Shown here: positions 53,893 to 62,804 of the stretch, in pieces
Layout: every line of letters begins with the position of its first letter
Position numbering within the stretch: position 1 is the first letter of the stretch
Origin: PALSA-607 sp963737705
GTDB taxonomy: Bacteria > Actinomycetota > Actinomycetes > Acidothermales > Acidothermaceae
Assembly: GCA_963737705.1 (NCBI GenBank)
Contig: CAVTTP010000003.1
Location: forward strand, 62,001-126,000
DNA: 64,000 nt
Reading direction: 5' to 3'
Program-made: the position numbers and the translations under genes
The notes under the pieces: generated by a model
Databases searched by the model: none
Told to the model about the DNA's origin: nothing
Seen by the model: only the letters and a program-made list of their open reading frames with translations

Positions 53893-54402
53893 ATGAGCCC
53901 GATCATTGGATTGTTCATCGCGATTGTCGCTGGTTTGATCGCGCCGAAGCCGCGAGCGGTCATCGGCATCGTGGTTCCGCCCATGGTGGGTGCCACGGCA
54001 GCGCAGTCGTGGTACCTCGGGACAGGGCGGGGCCACAACTCGGCGGCCACCACGACCGGGTCGCCGGCGTACTGGGTCGTTCAGCTGCTCATCATCACCG
54101 CGATTTGTGGCGTCGCGGCTACGGTGTGCTGGTTCGGCACCCGCCATGGTGCGGTGCGCCGGCCGCTGCCGTCAGGTTCGCAGCTGACGGTGTGGCTCAT
54201 AGGCGCGACTGTCGCAGCGTTTACCGCGACCCTCGGATTTGCCTTCTTGACCGATCGGCCAACACACCCCGGCACAGGGCAGGGAAACATTCCGATCGGC
54301 GGCGCGGTGGCAGTGATCGTCGGCATCGCCGTGCTGATCTTTCTTGCAGTCGCTTCGATCAAGCGGTCGCGACGATCCCTCAGCGAGCTCGCCGCCCACT
54401 AG
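53893..54402 (+). CDS. Membrane protein, 169 residues, four predicted helices
   Basis: ATG 53893 has GAGGAG about 10 nt upstream. Hydrophobic segments lie at about residues 3-20, 55-78, 96-118 and 128-150 (AVAVIVGIAVLIFLAVASI), followed by a basic KRSRRSL tail. No family recognised. The TAG stop shares the sequence CTAG with the stop of the convergent wall-binding gene. The 199 bases upstream contain no gene I can support. Confidence 0.6.
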   Translation: MSPIIGLFIAIVAGLIAPKPRAVIGIVVPPMVGATAAQSWYLGTGRGHNSAATTTGSPAYWVVQLLIITAICGVAATVCWFGTRHGAVRRPLPSGSQLTVWLIGATVAAFTATLGFAFLTDRPTHPGTGQGNIPIGGAVAVIVGIAVLIFLAVASIKRSRRSLSELAAH

Positions 54403-56372
54403 CGCAGCGCGACGCTGACCTCACTCAGCACGCTGGCGCTCAGGGCGCTCGTCCCGCCGAATGCGCGGACGGCTGAGACAGTGGCCGCGTGCGTTGTCAG
54501 GTATGCCGTGACCGGCTCGGGCAACGCGCCGGACGGCGGCACCAGCAGCACGGGTTGGCCTGCCGCGCCCGCGAGTGGACCGGCGGCTAGCGCGTCGGGA
54601 AAGGTCAGCGCTGAGGCCAGATCGATCCCGGTTGCGTTGGGGAAGAAGGCCAACGCGACCGCCTCCGACGTGTCGTAGCGAGTGGCGCCGGCCAGGGCGA
54701 TCGCCGACGGATCTGCCCATGCTGCGGGGCCGCCGACGGAGTAGCGCGCAGTCGCGTGCGCGGTCAGGTAGCCGGCTGTCGCGGGCGCTTGCGCAGAGCC
54801 GTTCGTCAGCAAGATCACAGCGTGGTCCTTAATCGCTGCTGGCACCGCTGACAGGGCGTCGGGGAAGTCGGCCCCGCTCGCCTCGAAGACGGTCGTCGGG
54901 TCACCCATCGCGTCGGCGATGGCTACCGCGGTGCCGAATCGGTCGCTGCCCGACACCCGCGTCGGCACATCGCCCATCGCCGTGACTGCAGTCGCGACGT
55001 CGTCCGACAGTGCGCTCGTGCCACCGAGCAAGTACACGGTTCCGCCACTCGGCAACACTCGTTGAATCTCCGCCTTTGTCACGTCGTCCAACGAACCAGA
55101 CGTCGTAAGTAGCAGCGGTGCGTGCTTCGCTGCGGCGAGGGGGCCACCAGCGAGTGCATCGGCGAACACATCAGCACGGGCGAGAACAACGGCGGACGCC
55201 GATCCGCTGGTCGGGAACTGTGCTTGCGATGCTGCGACGGCGGTCGCTTGCCGATTCGCACCCGCGAGCCGCACCGGGCTTGCCGACGACGACCCTGGTG
55301 CCGAATAGACCCAGGTCTTGCTGTTCAACACGAAGCCACTCGGCGCCGAGAGTTCCCCCGACGTCGCAACCAGCTGGTGCGTTGCCGCATCCACGGACGC
55401 TGCCGAGCCGGAGCCGATCTCGGGTCCGTTCGACGAAACCTTCGCCCACTGCGTACCGTCGAAAGCCCAGAGTTGATCGACCTCCGGACACGATGACGTG
55501 GTCGGACTGGTGGTCTTGCACGGGCCGGTCTCGCCCACGTACACGAGATCCTCTTTAGATTGCGCGTCGTAGGAGATCGGGTTCAGGCCGTCAGGGACGG
55601 GAAAGTCGGCGGCCTGGCTCCAGGTGCTGCCGTTCCAAATCCAGGTCTGGACGTTCGCTGCTCCGCTGGTGTCGCCCGAGTACATGAGCATGACGACCTC
55701 GCCGCGTGCCTCGTCGTCCGTCATGAAGCACTGCCCGTTTGCCGGTGGGCTCGATGCGGGCGCGAGCTTCACCCAGTTGGTGCCGGTCCATTGCCACGTG
55801 TCGTTGAACGCCTCTCCGCCCGCGGTTGGGATGACGTTGTTGCCGCCGAACATGATCAAGTGACCTGTCACGGGGTCATCCGCAGCACAGCCGCCCGTAA
55901 TCGGCGGCGGTGCGGTCGCAGGCGTTTGGGCTGTCCAGATAGACCCGTTCCAGGTCCACGTGTCGTTCAGCGTTCCCCAGTAAATGCCGTTCGGGCATGA
56001 GTAACTGCCGAATCCGCCGTACATCACCAGCTGCTTCGTCGCGGCGTCGTAGCCCATCTCTGGCGTGCTTCTGGCGCCCGGCCCGTTCGGCTGGCTGTGC
56101 GTCGCCCAAGCGCTGCCGTCCCAGGTCCAGGTTTTTGACGGGCAGGGGCCAGGCTGACTATCGATAGAGACCAACTGGCCGGTCGCCGGGTCGAATGCCG
56201 TCGCCTCGCCCGAGCCCTGATCGTTCGGCGGGCTTGTGGTCGTCGGAGAAGCGCTCCATGACGGCGCTGGCGTCGCAGCACTGGCGGCGCTCCACGGCAC
56301 CGCTAGTGCTGTGCCGACGATTGCCGTCGCGAATGTCCCCGCAGCGATGAGTCCGACCATCGAACGACGCAC
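54399..56372 (-). CDS. Secreted kelch-like protein with three C-terminal cell-wall-binding (CWB2) repeats
   Basis: A 657-residue secreted protein. GTG 56372 starts a signal peptide (MRRSMVGLIAAGTFATAIVG, cleavage near ASAAT) with AAGGA upstream. Residues about 55-350 contain at least four kelch-like blades with Trp-rich motifs (KTWTWDGSAWATHS, DTWTWNGSIWTAQTP, DTWQWTGTNWVKLA, QTWIWNGSTWSQAA). Residues about 370-655 hold three CWB2 repeats (RLAGANRQATA, RVSGSDRFGTA, ALAGATRYDTS). It has the same wall anchor as 1315-3984 but a different propeller and no glycine spacer. Likely a surface protein; the ligand is unknown. Confidence 0.87.
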   Translation of the reverse strand: MRRSMVGLIAAGTFATAIVGTALAVPWSAASAATPAPSWSASPTTTSPPNDQGSGEATAFDPATGQLVSIDSQPGPCPSKTWTWDGSAWATHSQPNGPGARSTPEMGYDAATKQLVMYGGFGSYSCPNGIYWGTLNDTWTWNGSIWTAQTPATAPPPITGGCAADDPVTGHLIMFGGNNVIPTAGGEAFNDTWQWTGTNWVKLAPASSPPANGQCFMTDDEARGEVVMLMYSGDTSGAANVQTWIWNGSTWSQAADFPVPDGLNPISYDAQSKEDLVYVGETGPCKTTSPTTSSCPEVDQLWAFDGTQWAKVSSNGPEIGSGSAASVDAATHQLVATSGELSAPSGFVLNSKTWVYSAPGSSSASPVRLAGANRQATAVAASQAQFPTSGSASAVVLARADVFADALAGGPLAAAKHAPLLLTTSGSLDDVTKAEIQRVLPSGGTVYLLGGTSALSDDVATAVTAMGDVPTRVSGSDRFGTAVAIADAMGDPTTVFEASGADFPDALSAVPAAIKDHAVILLTNGSAQAPATAGYLTAHATARYSVGGPAAWADPSAIALAGATRYDTSEAVALAFFPNATGIDLASALTFPDALAAGPLAGAAGQPVLLVPPSGALPEPVTAYLTTHAATVSAVRAFGGTSALSASVLSEVSVALR

Positions 56373-56462
56373 GATTCCCCGTCCTTTTTGCCCTTACACA
56401 GTCACCGGATTGCATTCCCAGACTTCACACCCCCAGAAACGCGGTAGGCGCGCTGAAGGTTG

Positions 56463-57509
56463 TCAGGCCGTGGCGAGCAGGAGCGCCTGGTCGCACCAGG
56501 TCACGAGGTGCATGAGCGCAGCGCCGCGTTGCTGATAGAGATGCTCGCTGTCGGCGGTCTGGTGGTAGGCCTGATGGCTCGCGGCGTTCGCGCTCTCCAG
56601 CAGGCGCGGGAGCAGCCATGCGTACTTGACGCACGATGCCGTGACTCCAAGGCGCACGTGGCGTTCGTCTCCGTTCCAGCCGGCTTCGTGAAGGCCATGG
56701 ATGTATGCGTCGAAGCAGGTGTCGTCGAGCTCGGCGAGGCGTTCGGCTGGCCAGAACAAGTCGAAGACGGCGTCGGGTATGTGGTTGCCGAGGTCTTCGC
56801 CAACGGCGCCGTCTCCTGCAAACGCCCAGTCGAGCAACACGGTCGGGCCGCCAGGTCGACGAATCTCATTGCTCACCCACACGTCTAGGTGCGATCGGGT
56901 TCGCGGCAGCGACTCCATGATGGCGAGGAGAGTCTCGCGATTGGCGAGCAGTCTGCGCCAACCGTCGCGCAATGCGGCGGGCCAACTGTTCGCGATGAGC
57001 GGCTGCTGCCACGCGGCATCGTCCTCCACGAGCTCGTAACGCGCGGGCTTGCTGGCGGAATAGTCACGCAGGAATCGACGCGACGCCCATGTCTCACTTA
57101 GCGGTCCCTGAACCTGCCAGCGTCCAAGCGCACTCGCGAAAGCAGCGTGAAGGTCGAGTGAAAATCCGGTTCCTGGCGTGCCTGCAACGTCCTCCAACCA
57201 CAGGACGACGCCGGTGTCTGTCTCCTCGACGTCGGCGTTGGCGAGGTCGAGACCAGCAACCTGCAATCCGGCCCGCAACGGGCCGGACAAATATGCGTCC
57301 GCTTCACGGCGCCAGTAGTTCCAATGCTGAGGATCCGTTGATGCGGCCCACACCCCCGCCGTCCCCTCCGTTGAAGCAGGGTCGGGTCGACGCAACTCCT
57401 TGCGTATCAGCGTGCGACCAGCGGCGTCGGTCACTCGCTCGACGACTGCGGTTACCGCATTCAGCGGGTTATGCCGCAGTGTCTCGCTGCTCGCGACCTC
57501 GAAGCTCAC
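56463..57509 (-). CDS. Aminoglycoside phosphotransferase-fold (APH) kinase
   Basis: A 348-residue kinase-like protein. The catalytic loop is SHLDVWVSNEI (H-x-D-x4-N pattern) and the metal-binding segment VLLDWAFAGDG. The N-lobe is recognisable (TLIRKELRRP with the ATP-binding Lys). The C-terminus is helical. Most chromosomal members of unknown specificity phosphorylate small hydroxyl compounds; drug resistance cannot be inferred. GTG 57509 is chosen as the furthest start consistent with the neighbouring gene. Confidence 0.78.
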   Translation of the reverse strand: MSFEVASSETLRHNPLNAVTAVVERVTDAAGRTLIRKELRRPDPASTEGTAGVWAASTDPQHWNYWRREADAYLSGPLRAGLQVAGLDLANADVEETDTGVVLWLEDVAGTPGTGFSLDLHAAFASALGRWQVQGPLSETWASRRFLRDYSASKPARYELVEDDAAWQQPLIANSWPAALRDGWRRLLANRETLLAIMESLPRTRSHLDVWVSNEIRRPGGPTVLLDWAFAGDGAVGEDLGNHIPDAVFDLFWPAERLAELDDTCFDAYIHGLHEAGWNGDERHVRLGVTASCVKYAWLLPRLLESANAASHQAYHQTADSEHLYQQRGAALMHLVTWCDQALLLATA

Positions 57510-57612
57510 GCACCCACCCTTACATGCTCCGGCTCGATGGGAATCTCAGGCGCCTCTTCCAACTGGACGTGCGTCCTTGCCGACCCACGCACGGCCATGG
57601 CAGGGTCGTTGT

Positions 57613-57912
57613 ATGCCTGAGTGGATCTACTTCATCCACGCACCGCGGGAGAACTTCGCGGACACGATGACCGACGAAGAAGAAGCGGTCTGGTCGGAGC
57701 ATTTCGAACGACTCAAGAGGTTGCTCGCTGAAGGCGTGCTGGTGATGGCTGGTCCGACGCTGGGCTCGACGAACACGGGCATCGTTGTCTTCGAGGCGGA
57801 CGACGAAGCGGCGGCGGAAGCGATCGTCGACGCCGATCCGGTATTCGCGGGCGGGTGGGCGCGCGCTGAACTGCGCGAGTTCCGGGTCTCCCTCCTTCGC
57901 GGACGGCCCTGA
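57613..57912 (+). CDS. YciI family protein
   Basis: A 99-residue protein beginning MPEWIYFIHAPRENFADTMT. The His in YFIHAPR and the Asp in IVDADPVFAGG correspond to the conserved His-Asp pair of YciI (ADPYVxAGL-like block). WSEHFERLKRLLAEGVLVMA is the central helix. The family is a dimeric muconolactone-isomerase-like fold with a proposed hydrolase role. ATG 57613 has no clear ribosome binding site; CAGGGT lies 6 nt upstream. Confidence 0.87.
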   Translation: MPEWIYFIHAPRENFADTMTDEEEAVWSEHFERLKRLLAEGVLVMAGPTLGSTNTGIVVFEADDEAAAEAIVDADPVFAGGWARAELREFRVSLLRGRP

Positions 57913-57934
57913 CGAGGCGCCACTTCCGACCGTG

Positions 57935-58705
57935 TTAGCGCGCGGTCCAACCGCCGTCGACCGGGATCGTTGTCCCAGTGATCAACGACGCGGCGTCAGA
58001 GGCCAAGAACACGACTGCGCCCGTCACATCGGCGGGCTGACCGATTCGATGCAGTGCCGCAATGCGCTCGATCACATCTGCGCGAAAGGCGGGGTCGGCT
58101 AACGCCGGCTCGGTACCGGGAGTCTCGATGAACGTCGGTGCGACGCAGTTGACCGTGATGCCGAGAACGCCCCACTCAACTGCCAGGCACTTGGTCAGGT
58201 GGCCGATCGCCGCCTTTGTCATGCAGTAGATCGACTCACCAGGCAACGCTACTAATCCGGCCTGCGAGCCGATGTTGATGATGCGCCCGGATCCCTGCGC
58301 GCTCATGATGTTCGCGGCGGCCTGACTCGCGAAGAACGTGCCTTTCAGGTTCACCTGAAGCGTTGCGTCGAAGTTCTCCTCGGTTACCGACGACGCCGGC
58401 GCGCCGGGTGCGATCCCGGCATTGTTGACCAGGATGTCGAGCCGGCCGAAGGCGTCATGAGCGTCGGCGATTGCCTTGCGGATCTCGCGCAGACTGGTCA
58501 TGTTCATTTGAAGCGGCACTGCCCGGCGTCCCATCGCAGTAATGATTTCTGCGACGTCGCCCGCCGACTCGCGGTCGCGCAATCCCAGCGCAATGTCGGC
58601 GCCTGCGTGCGCCAATGCGAGTGCGATGGCGCGCCCCAAGCCACGGCCACTTGCCGTCACGAGGGCGACTTTGCCGGCGAGCGAGAAATCGGGGAACTCG
58701 GTCAC
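57935..58705 (-). CDS. Short-chain dehydrogenase/reductase
   Basis: A 256-residue classical SDR. Nucleotide loop TASGRGLGRAIA, NNAG, catalytic Ser in IINIGSQAG, and YCMTK carrying catalytic Tyr and Lys. TVNCVAPTFIETPGTEP and LITGTTIPVDGGW complete the signature. An Arg after the glycine loop region (LRDRESAG) suggests NADPH. GTG 58705 is chosen before the conserved FSLAGKVALVT; an in-frame start at 58741 would add 12 residues. Substrate unknown. Confidence 0.88.
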   Translation of the reverse strand: MTEFPDFSLAGKVALVTASGRGLGRAIALALAHAGADIALGLRDRESAGDVAEIITAMGRRAVPLQMNMTSLREIRKAIADAHDAFGRLDILVNNAGIAPGAPASSVTEENFDATLQVNLKGTFFASQAAANIMSAQGSGRIINIGSQAGLVALPGESIYCMTKAAIGHLTKCLAVEWGVLGITVNCVAPTFIETPGTEPALADPAFRADVIERIAALHRIGQPADVTGAVVFLASDAASLITGTTIPVDGGWTAR

Positions 58706-58774
58706 GTGTGGTCCTTGTCTTCGACGAAGGGTGCGGCTCACCGATTATGGGCCGGACGACGAGGGGTGCGGCCG

Positions 58775-58780
58775 TATGCT
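58775..58780 (+). promoter_or_regulatory. Leaderless -10 element (TATGCT) for the MOSC gene
   Basis: TATGCT lies 7 nt before ATG 58788, and no ribosome binding site is present. Confidence 0.5.
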
Positions 58781-58787
58781 GGCCCGC

Positions 58788-59501
58788 ATGGCCACCGAGA
58801 CAGTTGTCGGCCGCGTCGTGTCGCTGTTCCGGTACCCGGTCAAGTCGATGGGTGCCCAAGTGCTCGATGACGTCGACGTGTCATGGCAAGGCTTCGTGGG
58901 CGACCGCCGTTGGGCGTTCATCCAAGACGGCCACCAGACCAGCGACTTCCCGTGGCTAACGGTTCGCGAGTTTCCTGCCATGTGGACGTACCGTCCGTCG
59001 TTCGCGGATCCGTCGCGACCCGACAAGTCACCGACCCTCGTGCGGACACCGACCGGCACTGAGCTCGATGTCGCCGACCCGGCGTTGGCAGCCGAACTCG
59101 GCCCGGGCGTGCGCGTCATCAAGCAGGAACGTGGCATCTTCGACGCGTTTCCGTTGTCACTCATCAGTACCCGAACCGTCACAGACCTCGGTGCGACCGT
59201 TGGTACGGTCCTCGATCCAATGCGGTTCCGCCCCAATCTTGTCGTCGAGCCGATCGGTGACACACCCTTCCCCGAGGACGCGTGGGTCGGATCCGTGCTG
59301 CACATCGGCGAGCTGCGCATGCGTGTCGACAAGAGAGATCAGCGTTGCATCATGATCAACGTCGACCCGAAGACCACTGAGCGAAACCCGGCGGTGCTGC
59401 GCGCGCTTGGTGGTGACCGCCAAGCCTGCCTTGGGGTATACGGATCGATCGTTACACCGGGCCGGGTGGCCCTGGGCGATGTCGTGTCGATCGAAGGTTG
59501 A
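58788..59501 (+). CDS. MOSC domain protein
   Basis: A 237-residue protein. The N-terminal beta-barrel domain starts VVSLFRYPVKSMGAQVLDDV, as in mARC/YcbX proteins, and the MOSC domain follows with RFRPNLVVEPIGDTPFPED and the Cys-bearing RDQRCIMINVDPKTTERNP block. Family members bind sulfur carriers or molybdenum cofactor; the precise role here is open. Convergent with the DUF5313 gene, one base between stops. Confidence 0.9.
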   Translation: MATETVVGRVVSLFRYPVKSMGAQVLDDVDVSWQGFVGDRRWAFIQDGHQTSDFPWLTVREFPAMWTYRPSFADPSRPDKSPTLVRTPTGTELDVADPALAAELGPGVRVIKQERGIFDAFPLSLISTRTVTDLGATVGTVLDPMRFRPNLVVEPIGDTPFPEDAWVGSVLHIGELRMRVDKRDQRCIMINVDPKTTERNPAVLRALGGDRQACLGVYGSIVTPGRVALGDVVSIEG

Positions 59502-59502
59502 G

Positions 59503-59850
59503 TTACAGCGAGTCGGTTGGGCGGCCGAGATCGCGATCCTCTGGTACCGGCAGATCGTGTTGGCGAAGCCGTGACGCGCGAACGCTGTCGGCGTACATCA
59601 GCGATATCAACAAGCCACCGACGATCACGAGAACCATGAGTGTCACCTTCAACGACCACGGCCCGGGCAGCGCCGCGAAGGCCGCTGCCACCGGAATGAC
59701 AAGCACGAGCTGTCGTACTGCGGCGCGAGTGCGCCAACCTGCATCGGTCAGTTCATGGCGCACCCACTCACGATTCGCGGGTGGCAGTCGGAGGCCAACG
59801 GCGAACAACAGCCAGCGCCACGGACCAGGGTCACCCGGAATTCGGGTCAT
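59503..59850 (-). CDS. DUF5313-like membrane protein
   Basis: A 115-residue protein. GPWRWLLFAVGLRLPPANREW followed by VRHELTDAGWRTRAAVRQ and two helices (LVLVIPVAAAFAALPG and VTLMVLVIVGGLLISLMY) matches the actinobacterial DUF5313 layout (RPNPxRWLxYAxGxRLP). Function unknown. ATG 59850 follows TACGGT by 6 nt, a leaderless arrangement. Confidence 0.75.
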   Translation of the reverse strand: MTRIPGDPGPWRWLLFAVGLRLPPANREWVRHELTDAGWRTRAAVRQLVLVIPVAAAFAALPGPWSLKVTLMVLVIVGGLLISLMYADSVRASRLRQHDLPVPEDRDLGRPTDSL

Positions 59851-59851
59851 A

Positions 59852-59895
59852 CGTCGACCGTAGTCGGCGAAGACGACCGTCGACCGTAGTCGGCG
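59852..59895. repeat. Duplicated 18-bp promoter segment CGTCGACCGTAGTCGGCG
   Basis: The 18-bp sequence at 59852-59869 recurs exactly at 59878-59895. The first copy contains the TACGGT hexamer that precedes the DUF5313 start; the second copy ends 4 nt from the stop of the upstream lipoprotein gene. Confidence 0.8.
59857..59862 (-). promoter_or_regulatory. Leaderless -10 element (TACGGT, minus strand) for the DUF5313 gene
   Basis: TACGGT lies 6 nt upstream of ATG 59850 on the minus strand. An identical hexamer sits in the second copy of the 18-bp repeat. Confidence 0.5.
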
Positions 59896-59899
59896 TGAA

Positions 59900-61198
59900 C
59901 TAGCGAGCGGCGCCGCTGTTCGCGGAGATCTCGAGGCTGCTGGTGTTGACGGCCTCGAACGCGCTGGCCGGAATCGTCTTCAGCGATTCGATCAAGGCGT
60001 CAGGCCACGCGTTGTCGGCGGTGCCCTGGAAATACCACGGTGAGCCGTTGTCGGCGAGCACCAGACCGTAGGTCTGCATGGCTTTCAGCACTGTCTGCGC
60101 CTGCGCCGAGTAGCTGCTGATGTTGAAGTTCGCCTTCAGCCGGAACCTCGCTCCCATCGGTGGATACAGGTTCTCGTTCGTCTGCGATCCCGCCTCATGA
60201 CGCGCGGGCCACAGATAGCTGTCGGAGGTGACGTTCGTGGTGAACCGGATCGCGTGGTCGACGTGCCCGGACTTCACTTCGTCATAGCGCAGCAGGCCGG
60301 GGAGAATGGGCAAGCCCGCGGCGTCCGCTGAAGTCCATGTATTCGGCCGTAAGGCATCACTCGACAACGACCAGTGCGCACCCGAGCCGGCGGTCCAACC
60401 GGAGGATGTGTCGAGGGTGTCCCACGTCTCGAACAGTTGGCAGTCGGCGGTCACCATGATTGCGTGCATGTCGCCACCCGACCCTGCGCCGCCCTCAATC
60501 AGCGTGTTCGGCCCTAGGGGGTACGGGCCTTTGTCGCTCTCGTCGGCGTAGGTGAACGTCACCGGTACCGCAGTCTGTCCAGCCGGCACGATGGTGACCG
60601 GAATGCCATACGGGTTCTTCGGGTCGCCCGACGGTCCGAAGTCGGGGTGCAGTTTGCGAGTCGACGCTCCCATCGCGCTTAGCCACGCCGCGCTGCGCGG
60701 GTCGACCGGCAGCGACGCGATGTCGGCGTGCCAGTAGTTGTCGGTCGGGAAGATCTGGCAGTTCGTCCCGGCGAGGACGTCGGAGCCGGATGCCCCACCC
60801 GCCGGGGGAGCCGGCGGAGGCTTGATCGGCGGCTTGATCGGCGTCGGCGTGGGCGCCGGTTTCGGGACGGGCTTCGCCGTCGGCTTCGGGCTCGCTGACT
60901 TCGTCGGCGTCGGGGTGACAGCGGCCTTGGTGGGCCCGGTAGTCGAGGGCGCGGCGCTAGTCGAGCCCGCGCCCGATGTCGTCGCACTGGCGGCTGGAGC
61001 GCTGGAAAGGGCTGCGCTCGAAGCTGCGCTCGAGGCGGTCGTGGCTGACGACGCCGGGCGGCTTGCGCTGCTCAGTGCGGCCGACGGCGTCCCGGCCGGT
61101 GCCGCTTGACGGTGGTGACCGCCCCCGCACGCCGCGGTGAGCGTGGCGAGACCAGCGATCACAGCTGCTGCGACGGTTGCCCTCGGCGTCCGGCTCAT
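59900..61198 (-). CDS. Lipoprotein with Ser/Ala/Pro stalk and conserved unknown domain
   Basis: A 432-residue lipoprotein. Lipobox LTAACGGG (Cys near residue 24), then a low-complexity Ala/Ser/Thr and Lys/Pro stalk to about residue 135. The folded domain has recognisable conserved blocks: DNYWHADIASLPVDPRS, KLHPDFGPSGDP, VPVTFTYADESDKGPYPLG, WTSADAAGLPILPGLLRYDE, HAIRFTTN, YLWPARHEAGS and ADNGSPWYFQG. I remember these from a family of secreted bacterial proteins without known function. The ADNGSPWY end and the many conserved acidic residues suggest an enzyme or carbohydrate-binding fold, which is inference. Confidence 0.75.
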   Translation of the reverse strand: MSRTPRATVAAAVIAGLATLTAACGGGHHRQAAPAGTPSAALSSASRPASSATTASSAASSAALSSAPAASATTSGAGSTSAAPSTTGPTKAAVTPTPTKSASPKPTAKPVPKPAPTPTPIKPPIKPPPAPPAGGASGSDVLAGTNCQIFPTDNYWHADIASLPVDPRSAAWLSAMGASTRKLHPDFGPSGDPKNPYGIPVTIVPAGQTAVPVTFTYADESDKGPYPLGPNTLIEGGAGSGGDMHAIMVTADCQLFETWDTLDTSSGWTAGSGAHWSLSSDALRPNTWTSADAAGLPILPGLLRYDEVKSGHVDHAIRFTTNVTSDSYLWPARHEAGSQTNENLYPPMGARFRLKANFNISSYSAQAQTVLKAMQTYGLVLADNGSPWYFQGTADNAWPDALIESLKTIPASAFEAVNTSSLEISANSGAAR

Positions 61199-61372
61199 GC
61201 TTCATCTTCGACCCCGCCGACCCCGATCCGAAGCCTTCGCAGCCCTGGATGTCCTGATTTCGGCCCTCACGGATGCGCTTAGGGCTACGGCGATGAGCCG
61301 CGGCGGGTTCAGATCGTGGCCGGCGGGTAATCGTCATCGCAGCACTCACTCGGAAGGCGAAAGGCGAAGAGG

Positions 61373-61768
61373 ATGTCAACGCTCGATAGTCCGGCGCCCG
61401 CTACTTACGGCACCCCTGGGACCGCGATGCGCAACGGACCTGGGACCGCAGCGCTCGTGCTCGGCATCATCGCGGTCGTCCTTTGCTGGACGGTCGTCGG
61501 CGGCATCGTGTTGGGCCTCCTCGCCGTCATCTTCGGCTTCGTGGGTCGCGGTCGGGTCAAGCGCGGCGAAGCGAACAACCGGCGGGGCGCGAACGCGGGC
61601 ATCGTCACCGGCATCATCGGAATCGTCCTTGCGGGTGGCCTGATCGCACTCGGCGTGAGCGTGCTGAACAGCCCTGCCGGCAAGAACCTGCAGGCGTGCC
61701 TGAAGAACGCCCACGGGGACAAGACCGCCATCAGTCAGTGCAACGCCCAATACGTAAACAGCCACTGA
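61373..61768 (+). CDS. DUF4190 membrane protein
   Basis: A 131-residue protein. A short Pro/Ala cytosolic head, then two helices (GTAALVLGIIAVVLCWTVVG to LLAVIFGFVGRGR, and NAGIVTGIIGIVLAGGLIAL) with the linking RVKRGEANNRRGANAGIV, the core DUF4190 motif. The C-terminal extracellular part keeps a Cys pair (QACLKN, SQCNAQY) likely to form a disulfide. ATG 61373 is preceded by GAAGAGG. Function unknown. Confidence 0.85.
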   Translation: MSTLDSPAPATYGTPGTAMRNGPGTAALVLGIIAVVLCWTVVGGIVLGLLAVIFGFVGRGRVKRGEANNRRGANAGIVTGIIGIVLAGGLIALGVSVLNSPAGKNLQACLKNAHGDKTAISQCNAQYVNSH

Positions 61769-61874
61769 GCGGCTCAACCCGCCGGTCGGGGTCAGGCCGG
61801 GTGACGCATGTCATGCCCGATGGACGACGGGTTGCACTGGGCTGAGACGTGCCAAACCGTGCACTATCAATGGC

Positions 61875-62804
61875 ATGACTACTGCGACTGATTTCAGGAC
61901 CACAACGGCGGGCATCCGCCTGGACTCCCTGAGCAAGAGTTACGGCCCAGTGCTTGCCGTCGACGGCATCGACCTGCTGATCGCGCCTGGTGAGACCGTC
62001 GCCTTGCTCGGCCCGAACGGCGCGGGCAAGTCGACGACGATCGACATGATTTTGGGGCTGGCCAAGCCCGACACCGGGTCGGTGCAGGTGTTCGGCATGA
62101 CGCCGGCCGAGGCGATCGCCCAGGGCGCCATCGGCGCGATGCTGCAGACGGGCCAGCTGCTACGCGACCTGACCGTGCGCGAGCTGATCGACATGATGGC
62201 GTCGCTGTACCCGAACCCGATGGGTGTTGACGAAGTGCTGAGCGTCACCGGCATCGAGGACATCGCCGACCGCCGAACCCAAAAGCTGTCGGGTGGCCAG
62301 ACCCAGCGCGTGCGGTCGGCAATTGCGTTGGTCTCGAATCCGGACCTGCTGATCCTCGACGAACCAACAGTGGCGATGGACGTCGAAGTGCGTCGCGAGT
62401 TCTGGACCTCGATGCGCGAGTTCGCCTCCCGAGGCAAGACCGTGGTGTTCGCGACGCACTATCTGGAAGAGGCAGACGCGTACGCCGACCGAATCGTGTT
62501 GATGGCGCGAGGCCGCATCGTGGCCGACGGCCCGGCGACCGAGATCAAGGCAACAGTCGGGCTGCGCACGATCAAGGCGACACTGCCCAACGTGCCGATC
62601 TCCGCACTTACGACTCTTGAGGGTGTGCAGACCGCAGAGCTGCGCGGCGAGGCTGTTGTCTTGCACTGCACGAACTCCGACGCTGCGATTCGCGCTCTTC
62701 TAAGGGATTTTCCGGCTGCTAGCGACATCGAGATCGCGGGCGCGGGGCTCGAAGAGGCATTCCTACTGCTGACCGGGGACGAGAAGTCCGAGGAGCTGTC
62801 ATGA
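61875..62804 (+). CDS. ABC-2-type exporter, ATPase subunit
   Basis: A 309-residue DrrA/CcmA-like ATPase. Walker A GPNGAGKSTT, Q-loop region GAMLQTGQLLRDLTVRELID, signature LSGGQTQRVRSAIAL, Walker B LLILDEPTVAMDVEVR and H-loop FATHYLEEADAYADR are intact; residues 215-309 form the usual C-terminal accessory part. It overlaps the permease gene (ATGA). Substrate unknown; drug or lipid export is typical of the group. Confidence 0.92.
   Translation: MTTATDFRTTTAGIRLDSLSKSYGPVLAVDGIDLLIAPGETVALLGPNGAGKSTTIDMILGLAKPDTGSVQVFGMTPAEAIAQGAIGAMLQTGQLLRDLTVRELIDMMASLYPNPMGVDEVLSVTGIEDIADRRTQKLSGGQTQRVRSAIALVSNPDLLILDEPTVAMDVEVRREFWTSMREFASRGKTVVFATHYLEEADAYADRIVLMARGRIVADGPATEIKATVGLRTIKATLPNVPISALTTLEGVQTAELRGEAVVLHCTNSDAAIRALLRDFPAASDIEIAGAGLEEAFLLLTGDEKSEELS

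Noticed and set aside
53775..54476. 233-codon plus-strand open frame overlapping the membrane protein gene
   Set aside because: It is the out-of-frame shadow of 53893-54402, rich in Arg and His, without a start signal.
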